Shown piece after piece: positions 14,614 to 20,730 of a stretch of 24,141 bases of DNA (position 1 is its first letter; every line of letters starts with the position of its first letter). The notes below the pieces were generated by a model. The model was not told the origin of the DNA. It saw only the letters and a program-made list of their open reading frames with translations, and made no database searches. The position numbers were made by a program, and so were the translations under genes. The stretch lies in the IMG/VR virus record IMGVR_UViG_3300014493_000026, positions 1-24,141 of that record; one strand, given 5' to 3'. The stretch is from a virus.

Positions 14614-14688
14614 TGGCTCTCCGTGATGGGATCGAACCACCGACCAACAGCTTAACAGGCTGCGGCTCTGCCTCTGAGCTAACGGAGA
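14614..14688 (-). tRNA. tRNA-Asn (anticodon GUU)
   Basis: 75 nt including encoded CCA. Acceptor TCTCCGT pairs fully with ACGGAGA; D arm GCTC/GAGC with a short 7-base loop; anticodon stem GCAGC/GCTGT around loop CTGTTAA, anticodon GTT; T stem GGTGG/CCATC around TTCGATC; discriminator G, as in bacterial tRNA-Asn. All arms are intact, so it should be functional. It lies 6 bases past the end of the gene at 14695 and is likely cut from the leftward transcript. Confidence 0.95.
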
Positions 14689-14694
14689 ATATCT

Positions 14695-14937
14695 TTACAA
14701 ATTAAAACCATACTTTTCAAAATACTGTAATATTTTCTTAATTTCGTCGTAGGTTAACTCGGGCTTTTTCTCAACTTCACGTTTCTCACAGATAATTTCT
14801 CCTTCCCAACCATAAGCGGGTTTCCATTTATTTTTATTCTTAGCTTTCTCTGCTAATCGCCTAGCATTTCTGGCTGTTGGCGCATCGCGTTTAGATGTGT
14901 GCTTAGCACCTAATCCGTAATTATGAAACATCGTCAT
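14695..14937 (-). CDS. Small basic hypothetical protein
   Basis: 80 residues, Lys/Arg-rich (HTSKRDAPTARNARRLAEKA) with an acidic helical C-terminus (YDEIKKILQYFEKYGFNL). ATG at 14937 overlaps the preceding gene by 17 bases; an in-frame ATG two codons later is also possible. No domain recognised. The gene is immediately followed by the tRNA. Confidence 0.6.
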   Translation of the reverse strand: MTMFHNYGLGAKHTSKRDAPTARNARRLAEKAKNKNKWKPAYGWEGEIICEKREVEKKPELTYDEIKKILQYFEKYGFNL

Positions 14938-15160
14938 CCAATCCTTGTAATGCCTTACTTAGTTCAACATCAAGGGCTATACTTTCAGGGGTTAAGCAGC
15001 CCTCATTCATTTCGCGCACTAAATGTACTAAAAACATATAAGCTCGTTGTATTGCTTCTGGATTCCTGCCTTTAACGCTTTTCTCCATTCGGTCAAAGAA
15101 GATGCCCACATTCTTTAACTCACGTAAGACGCCTAGGCGCATTTTATTTATGTCTTTCAT
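14921..15160 (-). CDS. Small hypothetical helical protein
   Basis: 79 residues if started at ATG 15160 (MKDINKMRLGVLRELKNVGI...), which overlaps the end of the upstream gene. The same frame stays open to 15268, but that extension runs through the neighbour's coding sequence and is probably not translated. ATG 15145, just past the neighbour's stop, is another option. All-helical with an acidic end (LSKALQGLDDDVS). No family recognised. Confidence 0.6.
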   Translation of the reverse strand: MKDINKMRLGVLRELKNVGIFFDRMEKSVKGRNPEAIQRAYMFLVHLVREMNEGCLTPESIALDVELSKALQGLDDDVS

Positions 15161-15398
15161 CTGTTGGTTCTGGTTCCTGTGCGTACATTTCCTTGAACTC
15201 AGCTTGCGACATAGGTTGCATTCGTACCGCTTTGAGTCTGTGAGGGGCTTGGCCGTCCTGTTCACCACAAAAGTAGCCGTAGCTCACATATTGAGCTTGT
15301 GAGTAGGTCAAGCGTTCGCGCTCCGCATCAGTCATACGCCGTCCGCAATCGTTGTTACATCGAGGACTAGCGCAGAATGTCTTATCCAAATAACTCAT
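15144..15398 (-). CDS. Small cysteine-containing hypothetical protein
   Basis: 84 residues. The N-terminus holds four well-spaced features, FCASPRCNNDCGRRM followed by GYFCGEQD, suggesting a small zinc-binding fold with four Cys. Phage proteins with a similar 'C.sp.C...C.R' start are common but uncharacterised. ATGA coupling with the preceding gene (15395-15398). Function unknown. Confidence 0.6.
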   Translation of the reverse strand: MSYLDKTFCASPRCNNDCGRRMTDAERERLTYSQAQYVSYGYFCGEQDGQAPHRLKAVRMQPMSQAEFKEMYAQEPEPTDERHK

Positions 15399-15619
15399 AG
15401 TGATACCTTACAAACATGTTTCGTCAAACCGTTTAGCATTTCCCGGCAGTCCTCACAGGTCGCAACCCAGCCAGTGCCTTGCGTGAACTGATGCCTAATG
15501 AGTGGTGTTGCTTCGCCCTTGGCAATAAATCCCTCATAGGTTCTCGCACAAAAGCAACTCGGGTTAAATGGTGCGTTCATGCGTCCACACCTTGGACATT
15601 CCCAAGCTTCGTTACTCAT
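15395..15619 (-). CDS. Small zinc-ribbon protein
   Basis: 74 residues from ATG 15619 (MSNEAWECPRCGRMNAPFNP), which lies inside the end of the upstream gene; the frame extends to 15655 but without need. CPRCG plus SCFCARTY form one zinc ribbon and CEDCREM...HVC probably a second metal site. The 'W.CP.CG..NAP....C.C' opening is frequent in small phage proteins. Likely protein or nucleic-acid binding. Confidence 0.65.
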   Translation of the reverse strand: MSNEAWECPRCGRMNAPFNPSCFCARTYEGFIAKGEATPLIRHQFTQGTGWVATCEDCREMLNGLTKHVCKVSL

Positions 15620-15809
15620 TTGGCTTTGCTTCCGGGTAGTATAATTGCGCCACACCTTCCATTAATTTGTTTAACAGGTCAATCGTGGCTTGCTTCTCCG
15701 CCTGTGGTCGTCTGTCAACTCTGATAACCTCTGATAAACCACCAGTTGCTAACCCAAGCAGGAACGACATTTTATTACATCGTGATACCACATCTTCATA
15801 CTGGCTCAT
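15612..15809 (-). CDS. Small hypothetical protein
   Basis: 65 residues, mainly helical (YEDVVSRCNKMSFLLGLATG ... QATIDLLNKLMEGVAQLYYP). The hydrophobic segment MSFLLGLATGGL is too short and broken for a firm membrane helix. AAGGA lies about 8 bases before ATG 15809. No family recognised. Confidence 0.55.
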   Translation of the reverse strand: MSQYEDVVSRCNKMSFLLGLATGGLSEVIRVDRRPQAEKQATIDLLNKLMEGVAQLYYPEAKPNE

Positions 15810-15811
15810 GC

Positions 15812-16015
15812 TTAATCCTTTAGAAACGCTGTATATTTGGCCTCTTTGCGAGTCTTCACCACTAAATGCCAGTAGCCGGGCACGATTTCACCGTTATCAA
15901 GCTCAACATCAATCGGGTGTGGTACTCGTATTTCGCCTATAATCTCATCACCGCATGGCTTAATGGTGATCGTCACATTCTTTTTAACCAAGGATGGCAA
16001 CGTTGTTACTGTCAT
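15812..16015 (-). CDS. Small beta-rich hypothetical protein
   Basis: 67 residues with alternating hydrophobic strands (NVTITIKPCGDEIIGEIRVP ... GYWHLVVKTRKEAKYTAFL). The start overlaps the preceding small gene as ATGA. Likely a compact beta-barrel-like protein; no function can be assigned. Confidence 0.6.
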   Translation of the reverse strand: MTVTTLPSLVKKNVTITIKPCGDEIIGEIRVPHPIDVELDNGEIVPGYWHLVVKTRKEAKYTAFLKD

Positions 16016-16176
16016 TCGGTCGCCTCATCCTGTAAAAATCTATCAAGTTCAAGTAGTGCTTGCTTGTACCCGGTGTTGTAACCACAGGCAAAGCTAGCGG
16101 GTTCAGTGTGTACGAGCTGGGGCAACTTCTCCGCAATACCCGCAAATTTGGCATCAATCCAATCTTGTAGGCTCAT
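16012..16176 (-). CDS. Small hypothetical protein (54 aa)
   Basis: 54 residues, MSLQDWIDAKFAGIAEKLPQ followed by ASFACGYNTGYKQALLELDR. Both ends overlap neighbours (ATGA at 16012-16015; start inside the end of the DUF6378-like gene), supporting it as a coupled gene. The 'F.CGYN.GYK.ALLeLdrFL' end occurs in short phage proteins of unknown role. Confidence 0.65.
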   Translation of the reverse strand: MSLQDWIDAKFAGIAEKLPQLVHTEPASFACGYNTGYKQALLELDRFLQDEATE

Positions 16177-16430
16177 GGTTGTTCAGCTAGTAGCTTGTCG
16201 ATACACTCAACATATCCCACAATGTCAATGTAGCTATCACGGTGGTTCGTGTTCTTAGCCCGTGACACCTTCAACAATATCATCATCTTGCCAACGTCAT
16301 ACGCATCAACATGTGTGCCTAAGTAGGCAGACCATAGGCCAGCAATCCGGCGGAACGAATCGCCCATATTGCCGTAATCATCTTGCCTATCACCATTCAC
16401 CAGCGTTGTTGCTTCCTGTACAATGCTCAT
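16173..16430 (-). CDS. DUF6378-like phage protein
   Basis: 85 residues from ATG 16430 with AAGGA 6 bases upstream (a TTG one codon earlier is less likely). The sequence EATTLVNGDRQDDYGNMGDS, then 'FRRIAGLWSAYLG', 'VGKMMILLKVSRA' and 'HRDSYIDIVGYVECI', fits the DUF6378 pattern 'gdRqddYG...FariA.lWsayLg....dV..mM.llKisR......DnyvDiaGY'. These short helical proteins are widespread in phages; a nucleotide-hydrolase-like fold has been suggested for some relatives but the function is unproven. Confidence 0.8.
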   Translation of the reverse strand: MSIVQEATTLVNGDRQDDYGNMGDSFRRIAGLWSAYLGTHVDAYDVGKMMILLKVSRAKNTNHRDSYIDIVGYVECIDKLLAEQP

Positions 16431-16482
16431 CAATCGTCCTTAATTGGTTAAATGCCCATTCCACGCACTAGAGGGCTGCTAG

Positions 16483-16572
16483 TTAATAACCTGATGGAGG
16501 CAGGCAGCGTATGACTGGGAACGCGTAACGTTCCTGTAACTCCTTTACCGTCTTGGGCAACGAGCTATACAA
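16483..16572 (-). CDS. Possible 29-residue peptide with TTG start
   Basis: The 142-bp gap between the DUF6378-like gene and small terminase holds one open frame that starts TTG at 16572 with AAGGA 10 bases upstream and reads LYSSLPKTVKELQERYAFPV to a stop at 16483. The composition is protein-like, but the start is weak and the peptide tiny. It could be a decayed gene remnant or leader. Confidence 0.3.
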   Translation of the reverse strand: MYSSLPKTVKELQERYAFPVIRCLPPSGY

Positions 16573-16575
16573 CGC

Positions 16576-17097
16576 TTAAAAATCCTTTTTATTCTTTTCA
16601 TCCAGTCTATGCTTATGGTCTAAAGACTCTTGCAAGATTGTATCTGTCTTGCCCTCATCTTTGGCCTGTTCTCCGTACTGCTTGGGTTGTAACTTGCTAG
16701 CTTGCCATTTGATAGCATCATATTTAACCCGTAACATACTTACATCAATGCGAACGTTCCCAAATTCATCAAAGTACTTATGTGGCTCGTCCATCATTTC
16801 TTGCATTAAATTTATACTAGCATCAACTTGGTCAACTTTTGCCCTCGCGTATTGCTCTCGAAACTCAGGGTACTTGCGTAACCACACGAATATATTCGCC
16901 GGGGCTGGCCAATGTTCACGCTCACTACAAAGCTTTGCGAGTCCATTAGGATGACTTGCCACAGTATCGCAAATTTCTTCCGCTAAAGCTGGGCTGTACT
17001 TCGTTGGTCGCCCTATTGGTTTGTCAACTTTAGCCTTCGCCTTTGTCAACTTCCCTTTGGATTTCGGCACGTCCTGTGCCTCTTTCTTCCCTGTCAT
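16576..17097 (-). CDS. terS: Terminase small subunit
   Basis: 173 residues. After a Lys-rich N-terminus, GRPTKYSPALAEEICDTVAS begins the DNA-binding HTH typical of this small-terminase group; 'GLAKLCSEREHWPAPANIFVWLRKYPEF' and 'QYARAKVDQVDASINLMQEM' follow in the usual order, then 'RIDVSMLRVKYDAIKWQASKLQPKQYG', a hallmark C-terminal block. It recognises the packaging site and loads the large subunit. AAGG stands 7 bases before the ATG. Unusually, its partner gene lies 4.6 kb downstream at 10442-11986, with the partition cassette and tRNA between. Confidence 0.85.
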   Translation of the reverse strand: MTGKKEAQDVPKSKGKLTKAKAKVDKPIGRPTKYSPALAEEICDTVASHPNGLAKLCSEREHWPAPANIFVWLRKYPEFREQYARAKVDQVDASINLMQEMMDEPHKYFDEFGNVRIDVSMLRVKYDAIKWQASKLQPKQYGEQAKDEGKTDTILQESLDHKHRLDEKNKKDF

Positions 17098-17106
17098 AGT
17101 TAACCC

Positions 17107-17352
17107 TTAAGGTTTATTGTATGCCTCATCAAACATCTTAATGGCTTCGGGTCGGGATATGCTAGGATTTACCGCCATAATATCTTTAATAGCTTTCTGA
17201 TAGGATTTAGACTTTCGATCAATTGGTGGTAAAACGTCTTTGCCCTTTACTGCTTTGGGTTCGGAGTCGTCACCGTCACATACATTGCAATCGGCCATCA
17301 TCATTCCATTACCTAAATACCGACCTGTGCCACCACATTTAATACATAACAT
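17107..17352 (-). CDS. Small DnaJ-type zinc-finger-like protein
   Basis: 81 residues from ATG 17352, which is 9 bases after AAGGA; the ATG at 17361 is too close to that site. MLCIKCGGTGRYLGNGMMMA then CNVCDG gives CxxCxGxG-like knuckles, as in the DnaJ zinc domain. The second half is helical and ends 'SRPEAIKMFDEAYNKP'. Such small proteins often sit near terminase genes. Function unknown. Confidence 0.6.
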   Translation of the reverse strand: MLCIKCGGTGRYLGNGMMMADCNVCDGDDSEPKAVKGKDVLPPIDRKSKSYQKAIKDIMAVNPSISRPEAIKMFDEAYNKP

Positions 17353-17443
17353 TGTAGCCATTCCTTAGCGTAATTTGATGGTTAAAGTCTAACACACTGA
17401 TCTAATAACATAAAGTCAGATTTATTTATTTTGTAAATTGTAC

Positions 17444-17472
17444 TTGACATATGTAATCACTGTTGACATAAT
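17444..17472 (+). promoter_or_regulatory. Strong sigma70-type promoter for the plus-strand operon
   Basis: TTGACA (17444-17449), 17-base spacer, CATAAT (17467-17472): a perfect -35 and a 5/6 -10. A second TTGACATA copy overlaps the -10 (from 17463), 20 bases after the first, so a regulator recognising this word could cover the promoter. Start of transcription is expected near 17479, about 40 bases before the first gene. Confidence 0.7.
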
Positions 17473-17518
17473 AGCGTCATCAAGCAGAGATAAACACTTT
17501 AACCAGATAGAGACGAAA

Positions 17519-17818
17519 ATGCGTAGACCTACAATGACAACAATCAAATCATTCATCAAGAAGAATCACGGTAACTTATTCATCAATATCAAGTCATCAT
17601 TCAATGGCATGGTTGATGGTTGTGATTATCATTCTGGCTCAAAGTTCGAACCTGTTGAACATACAGAGTCACATTTCAATAATAAATTAGGCGTTAGCGG
17701 TGCGTGGTTTGTACGTGGTCGCAGCGGTGATTTAATTTCAGCGTATGACGATGGCGAGTACTTCGGTTATGACGTTTATAACTGCTGTGGCACTTTCGTA
17801 ATCGCTATCAAGAAGTAG
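17519..17818 (+). CDS. Hypothetical protein of a plasmid/ICE-type small family
   Basis: 99 residues from ATG 17519, preceded by the leader word TTTAACCAGATAGAGAC. The sequence IKSFIKKNHGNLFINIKSSF, 'NGMVDGCDY', 'GAWFVRGRSGDLISAYDDGE' and 'YFGYDVYNCCGTFVIAI' resembles, from memory, small uncharacterised proteins carried by plasmids and integrative elements. No known domain name can be given with certainty. First gene of a five-gene rightward operon facing the replication operon; likely expressed independently of lytic genes. Confidence 0.65.
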   Translation: MRRPTMTTIKSFIKKNHGNLFINIKSSFNGMVDGCDYHSGSKFEPVEHTESHFNNKLGVSGAWFVRGRSGDLISAYDDGEYFGYDVYNCCGTFVIAIKK

Positions 17819-17826
17819 TTCACGTA

Positions 17827-17864
17827 CCTACGACACAAGCCAGTTTAATAAGCGGTGTCGTAGG
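17827..17864 (+). repeat. 10-bp perfect stem between first and second plus-strand genes
   Basis: CCTACGACAC and GTGTCGTAGG flank an 18-base loop, 8 bases past the stop of the first gene. No U tract follows, so it is more likely an mRNA-stabilising or partly terminating hairpin that lowers expression of the downstream genes than a full terminator. Confidence 0.6.
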
Positions 17865-17915
17865 GCGGGTAAATTTAACCAAAGACAGATTTTTTAACCA
17901 GAGAGAGGCAATACC

Positions 17916-18155
17916 ATGAGCAATGAAATCAATGTAATCCGTGAGTTAATGACTTGGATCAGAACCAATACAGGAAAATCGGTGAACTTTAGTGTTAATC
18001 ACTGGTCGTTTAAAGCTGATGGTTCGGAAACAACAGAGTATAAACTATGGGTAGATGAGCTGATTAATAAATCTACGGAGACAATAGACGAGCTGATTTC
18101 GCTTATCCCAAGTATCAAACAATATTGCACCTTAAACATGGAGTTAGCAGCATGA
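17916..18155 (+). CDS. Small hypothetical protein
   Basis: 79 residues. The leader TTTAACCAGAGAGAGGC ends 6 bases before ATG, nearly repeating the leader of the first gene. Sequence is mixed (VIRELMTWIRTNTGKSVNFS ... ETIDELISLIPSIKQYCTLN), with one possible C-terminal amphipathic helix. Stop overlaps the next ATG as ATGA. No family recognised. Confidence 0.65.
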   Translation: MSNEINVIRELMTWIRTNTGKSVNFSVNHWSFKADGSETTEYKLWVDELINKSTETIDELISLIPSIKQYCTLNMELAA

Positions 18156-18298
18156 GCTATCAAGGAATGATGGACGGTTGGCATGGTGATGAAAACGAGT
18201 GCCACGGTAGTTGTGGGTTGTGTAGCGATTGTGATGATCGCTATGACCAACGTTGTGATGATGAGTATGAAGCATGGCGAGACGAGGAAGCAGCATGA
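18152..18298 (+). CDS. Small cysteine/aspartate-rich protein (48 aa)
   Basis: 48 residues, MSYQGMMDGWHGDENECHGS then CGLCSDCDDRYDQRCDDEYE. Five Cys (C17, C21, C24, C27, C35) and two His suggest a metal-binding knot. ATGA overlaps at both ends tie it to its neighbours, good evidence of a real gene. Function unknown. Confidence 0.6.
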   Translation: MSYQGMMDGWHGDENECHGSCGLCSDCDDRYDQRCDDEYEAWRDEEAA

Positions 18299-18486
18299 AA
18301 AAACACGGTGATTATTATCAGTTCATAGCATTCGAAGATAATCAACATGAATGGGTCTATGAAATCTATACGCTAGACGATAAGCCCAGTCTTGTTGTCG
18401 AATCAAATGAATGGTTTGATAGTGAAGGCGAGGCAGGATTAGCAGCCATTGGACATATCAGCTTATTAGAAAACGGAGAGGGCTAG
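18295..18486 (+). CDS. Small hypothetical protein
   Basis: 63 residues from ATG 18295 in an ATGA overlap; the frame runs back to 18274 but the overlap start is the natural one. Strand-rich (DYYQFIAFEDNQHEWVYEIY, 'KPSLVVESNEWFDSEGEA'), with a helix at the end. No domain name. Part of the rightward operon. Confidence 0.65.
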   Translation: MKKHGDYYQFIAFEDNQHEWVYEIYTLDDKPSLVVESNEWFDSEGEAGLAAIGHISLLENGEG

Positions 18487-18488
18487 AA

Positions 18489-18680
18489 ATGGAATTTATT
18501 AATAAAATGCTACCCACATTATGGGCGATTGTAGAAAAACGTAAGTGTGCCGTTAATATCAGCACCACAGAAAACAAGTTAACGGTTAATATCCTTCTAG
18601 GGAAACGAAGAAAAACGTTTTGCGATAAGGACGAGAACCAAGTGCTTAAGCAGCTTCAACAATACCTAGCTGCTGCTTAG
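18489..18680 (+). CDS. Small hypothetical protein, last gene of the rightward operon
   Basis: 63 residues; GGAGAGGG precedes ATG 18489. Sequence LPTLWAIVEKRKCAVNISTT 'ENKLTVNILLGKRRKTF' alternates strands, followed by a helix (VLKQLQQYLAAA). It ends 16 bases from the stop of the convergent leftward gene. A 5-bp CTAGC/GCTAG hairpin lies between, too weak to call a terminator. Confidence 0.6.
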   Translation: MEFINKMLPTLWAIVEKRKCAVNISTTENKLTVNILLGKRRKTFCDKDENQVLKQLQQYLAAA

Positions 18681-18696
18681 CATAGGCTAGCCCCTG

Positions 18697-19032
18697 CTAG
18701 TCTGGATAGGGAACGAATGGCGCACGGTATTTAATGCCTTCGTTCTCTACCGTTTGGGGTTTGAATGGTTTCTCACGCTTTAATCGCTTTTGTTCATCAG
18801 CGTAAGTTTCCGTTTTACCGTGTGCGTAATCAGGCATACCATTTTCAACCCAAACTTTTATATGACATTCTAACGACTCAATAGGCAAATCGCCGTGGCG
18901 CATATCGTTTTTATCATCCTCGCTTAGTAGCCTTGTAACTACCAAGTGAGGACGTACACAGAGTTTCTTGCAAAGGATATTGATTATCGATTTGCAATCA
19001 TCGTCGCTTAACAGGGGTGTTTGTTGTTCCAT
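18697..19032 (-). CDS. Hypothetical protein downstream of the P-like gene
   Basis: 111 residues (MEQQTPLLSDDDCKSIINIL ... PFKPQTVENEGIKYRAPFVP). The start lies inside the 3' end of the P-like gene, a 35-base overlap, so translation is coupled. The N-terminal 70 residues look helical and compact, the rest extended. It is the last gene of the leftward early operon and may be a replication or recombination accessory, by position only. Confidence 0.6.
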   Translation of the reverse strand: MEQQTPLLSDDDCKSIINILCKKLCVRPHLVVTRLLSEDDKNDMRHGDLPIESLECHIKVWVENGMPDYAHGKTETYADEQKRLKREKPFKPQTVENEGIKYRAPFVPYPD

Positions 19033-19729
19033 CCGGGTTAATCCCTAACATTTTTCGTATCTCAGGCATACATTGCTCATAGCCTACCAAGTGATCAAAA
19101 TCCTTTTTGATATCGTCTTGCTTTTTTAGCTCTTGGGTTTCCTCGTGCTTGTCTTCAATGCCTTTCGGTACTGGCTCAATCTTTCCGGCTAAGAAGTTCC
19201 GAAGGATGATTTCATAGTTCCGATAAAACACGGGTTGCGTTTTGGTTGCTGCGTTGTTGCGTAAGAAATAGCGATCAGATTCCTTTACGGCTAAGCCTAA
19301 CAGCATGTTTTGTTCGGCTGATAAGTCTTTCAAGTCACCATCACGCATATATTCAGCACTGCGGTTAAATGCTTGCTCCTTGGTAAGTAAGCCCAAGTCA
19401 TCCGGTGTTGATTCGTTCCATGCTAGGAATTCGCCTAACTGTGGTGGATTAGGGTATCTATGGCGTTCAAGCTTTAACAACGCTTTGCGGATATGGTCAA
19501 CGCTGCTGTAACCTTCCCGGGTAAATGTTGATTGCCATTGGGTTTTTTCCGCTAATAGTCGCTTAGGGTCAGCGTACAAAACATCTGTTCCACGACATAG
19601 CATATAAAACTTAGCAAAAACATATTCAACAAGCTTTGCTGATAAGGGGTCAATCGTTGTGTAGGTCTGCTTTTCTTCACGGGCTACAGACATATTGCCC
19701 ACTTTAATTAACTCGCCGATGTGTTTCAT
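18998..19729 (-). CDS. Lambda P-like replication protein (helicase loader)
   Basis: 243 residues (lambda P is 233). LAEKTQWQSTFTREGYSSVD 'HIRKALLKLERHRYPNPPQLGEFLAW' fits lambda P 'EIRRQWVLAFRENGITTMEQVNAGMRVARRQNRPFLPSPGQFVAW' in order and spacing (quoted in parts: 'RQWVLAFRENG', 'PFLPSPGQFVAW'). Such proteins deliver host DnaB to the origin bound by O. The C-terminal third is charged and less conserved. ATGA coupling with the O-like gene upstream. Together with the O-like protein and iterons this forms a lambda-type initiation module. Confidence 0.75.
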   Translation of the reverse strand: MKHIGELIKVGNMSVAREEKQTYTTIDPLSAKLVEYVFAKFYMLCRGTDVLYADPKRLLAEKTQWQSTFTREGYSSVDHIRKALLKLERHRYPNPPQLGEFLAWNESTPDDLGLLTKEQAFNRSAEYMRDGDLKDLSAEQNMLLGLAVKESDRYFLRNNAATKTQPVFYRNYEIILRNFLAGKIEPVPKGIEDKHEETQELKKQDDIKKDFDHLVGYEQCMPEIRKMLGINPDGTTNTPVKRR

Positions 19730-20553
19730 GCTACGTCACCAACAATTTCATCCCATGATTTGTATTTGGTCGATGGTCGATTAGTCGATACTTGGTTAAG
19801 GTGTATTTCGCCTTCCCATTCACGGCCATTGAGGTAAGTAGCTGGAAATGGAATCTTGCTTTTGTCTCTACCCTTCCAGTTGTTAGCAATGCGTGACTCA
19901 AGGTCTTGTACAAGCATGGCTACGAAGTCCGCATCTGGCTTGTGCTTTAAGAAAGCCTTGTGAGCTATGACGGGTTTTTGTTTATTGGGGTAGTTTTTAT
20001 AGAATTCCATGAAGAGAGAATCTTGTTTGTAATCCTTGGTCGTATTCGAAGAATCGACAATAGGTTTTAAATGAGAAGATTGTTGAAAAGAGTTATTGAT
20101 TATGTCGTCCACATCCTGGACTACCCCATCCACACCGTGGACTACCCCGTCCGTATCGTGGACTGGTGGTAAATCGACTTGTTCTTGTGGTTTTTCCGGT
20201 TCTGGTTCTGCTGGTTCTTTGGGTAGGAAGTAACCCATGTCTTGGGCTACGAGGTATAAGTTTTGATATCCGGGGTCTGCGCTTCTCGTAAGCAATCCAT
20301 GCGATTCAAGTTCGTTCAAGGCTTCAAAGCATCGACTACGACTTACTCGCGCCTTGTTACATAAGCATTTTATGTTCCGTTTTACTGGGGCTGCTTCGCT
20401 TCCATAGTCACCATCAAACCTTAAGGACATGTACACGGACAAGGCATGAGCTGATAACGCTTGATATATATTCTCGCGTATCATGATGTAACGGGATTGA
20501 ATAGGTTTTTGTGCGTAAGTTGAGTGTTCTTTGTTGTTCTTTTCATTAGTCAT
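19726..20553 (-). CDS. O-like replication initiator with winged-helix N-terminus
   Basis: 275 residues. N-terminal domain (about 25-105) is a winged helix: LSAHALSVYMSLRFDGDYGS, 'VKRNIKCLCNKARVSRSRCFEALNELESHGLL', as in phage replication initiators and DnaD-like proteins. A Pro/Glu-rich linker and three 7-residue repeats (HDTDGVV, HGVDGVV, QDVDDII; residues 132-152) follow, encoded by the iterons at 20107-20169. The C-terminal part (FMEFYKNYPNKQKPVIAHKA ... 'FPATYLNGREWEGEI') matches the common tail of such initiators. It should bind the iterons within its own gene and recruit the P-like loader. Inverted repeats upstream may control it. Confidence 0.8.
   Translation of the reverse strand: MTNEKNNKEHSTYAQKPIQSRYIMIRENIYQALSAHALSVYMSLRFDGDYGSEAAPVKRNIKCLCNKARVSRSRCFEALNELESHGLLTRSADPGYQNLYLVAQDMGYFLPKEPAEPEPEKPQEQVDLPPVHDTDGVVHGVDGVVQDVDDIINNSFQQSSHLKPIVDSSNTTKDYKQDSLFMEFYKNYPNKQKPVIAHKAFLKHKPDADFVAMLVQDLESRIANNWKGRDKSKIPFPATYLNGREWEGEIHLNQVSTNRPSTKYKSWDEIVGDVA
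20107..20169. repeat. Three 21-bp iterons inside the O-like gene: probable replication origin
   Basis: Units start at 20107, 20128 and 20149. Each has the form RTCCRY-AYC-STGGAC, an interrupted dyad, followed in the first two by TACCCC and in the third by TGGTGG. Lambda and relatives carry iterons with interrupted dyads in the middle of gene O, bound by the O protein. As in lambda, an A+T-rich stretch (about 20060-20106) lies on the side towards the 3' end of the gene and could be the unwinding element. The location is seen directly; origin activity is inferred. Confidence 0.7.
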
Positions 20554-20578
20554 GGTGTATAATTGCCTTTGTTATGTG

Positions 20579-20608
20579 TATGCATTAACCATAGTTGTGG
20601 AATGCATA
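20579..20608. promoter_or_regulatory. Inverted repeat upstream of the O-like gene (candidate operator)
   Basis: TATGCATT and AATGCATA are a perfect 8-bp inverted pair 14 bases apart, giving a centre-to-centre distance of about two helical turns, as for two contacts by a dimeric regulator. It starts 26 bases upstream of the O-like start codon. Confidence 0.45.
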
Positions 20609-20639
20609 AACCAAAACGCGAACGGATGCGCAGCCCATA

Positions 20640-20668
20640 ACAAAAAGCCCGGAGCCAAAACTTTTTGT
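20640..20668. repeat. Inverted repeat with A/T-rich arms (possible terminator)
   Basis: ACAAAAAG and CTTTTTGT flank a 13-base, GC-richer centre (20648-20660). On the minus strand the segment contains GGCTCCGGGC followed by TTTTTG, a terminator-like look without a good GC stem. It may be a weak terminator or a cruciform element. Confidence 0.4.
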
Positions 20669-20686
20669 CCTTCGCGTGTCTTTATA

Positions 20687-20721
20687 GTTTGAATAACGAT
20701 CTTGGCGGAACATATTCAAAC
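20687..20721. repeat. 9-bp perfect inverted repeat in the replication upstream region
   Basis: GTTTGAATA pairs with TATTCAAAC around a 17-base loop (20696-20712). The arms are equally good on both strands, so either an RNA hairpin in the early leader or a protein-binding site is possible. Confidence 0.5.
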
Positions 20722-20730
20722 GGCCTAATA

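Noticed and set aside
14443-14655. 70-residue plus-strand open frame after the RHH gene
   Set aside because: It runs through the antisense of the tRNA-Asn and has no ribosome site; its apparent protein is a reading of tRNA sequence.
15160-15268. N-terminal extension of the gene at 14921, containing a CNLC motif
   Set aside because: It overlaps the upstream gene throughout and has no ribosome site; the cysteines arise from the other frame.
18687-18700. CTAGC/GCTAG hairpin between convergent operons
   Set aside because: Only 5 bp with no U tract; too weak to call a terminator.
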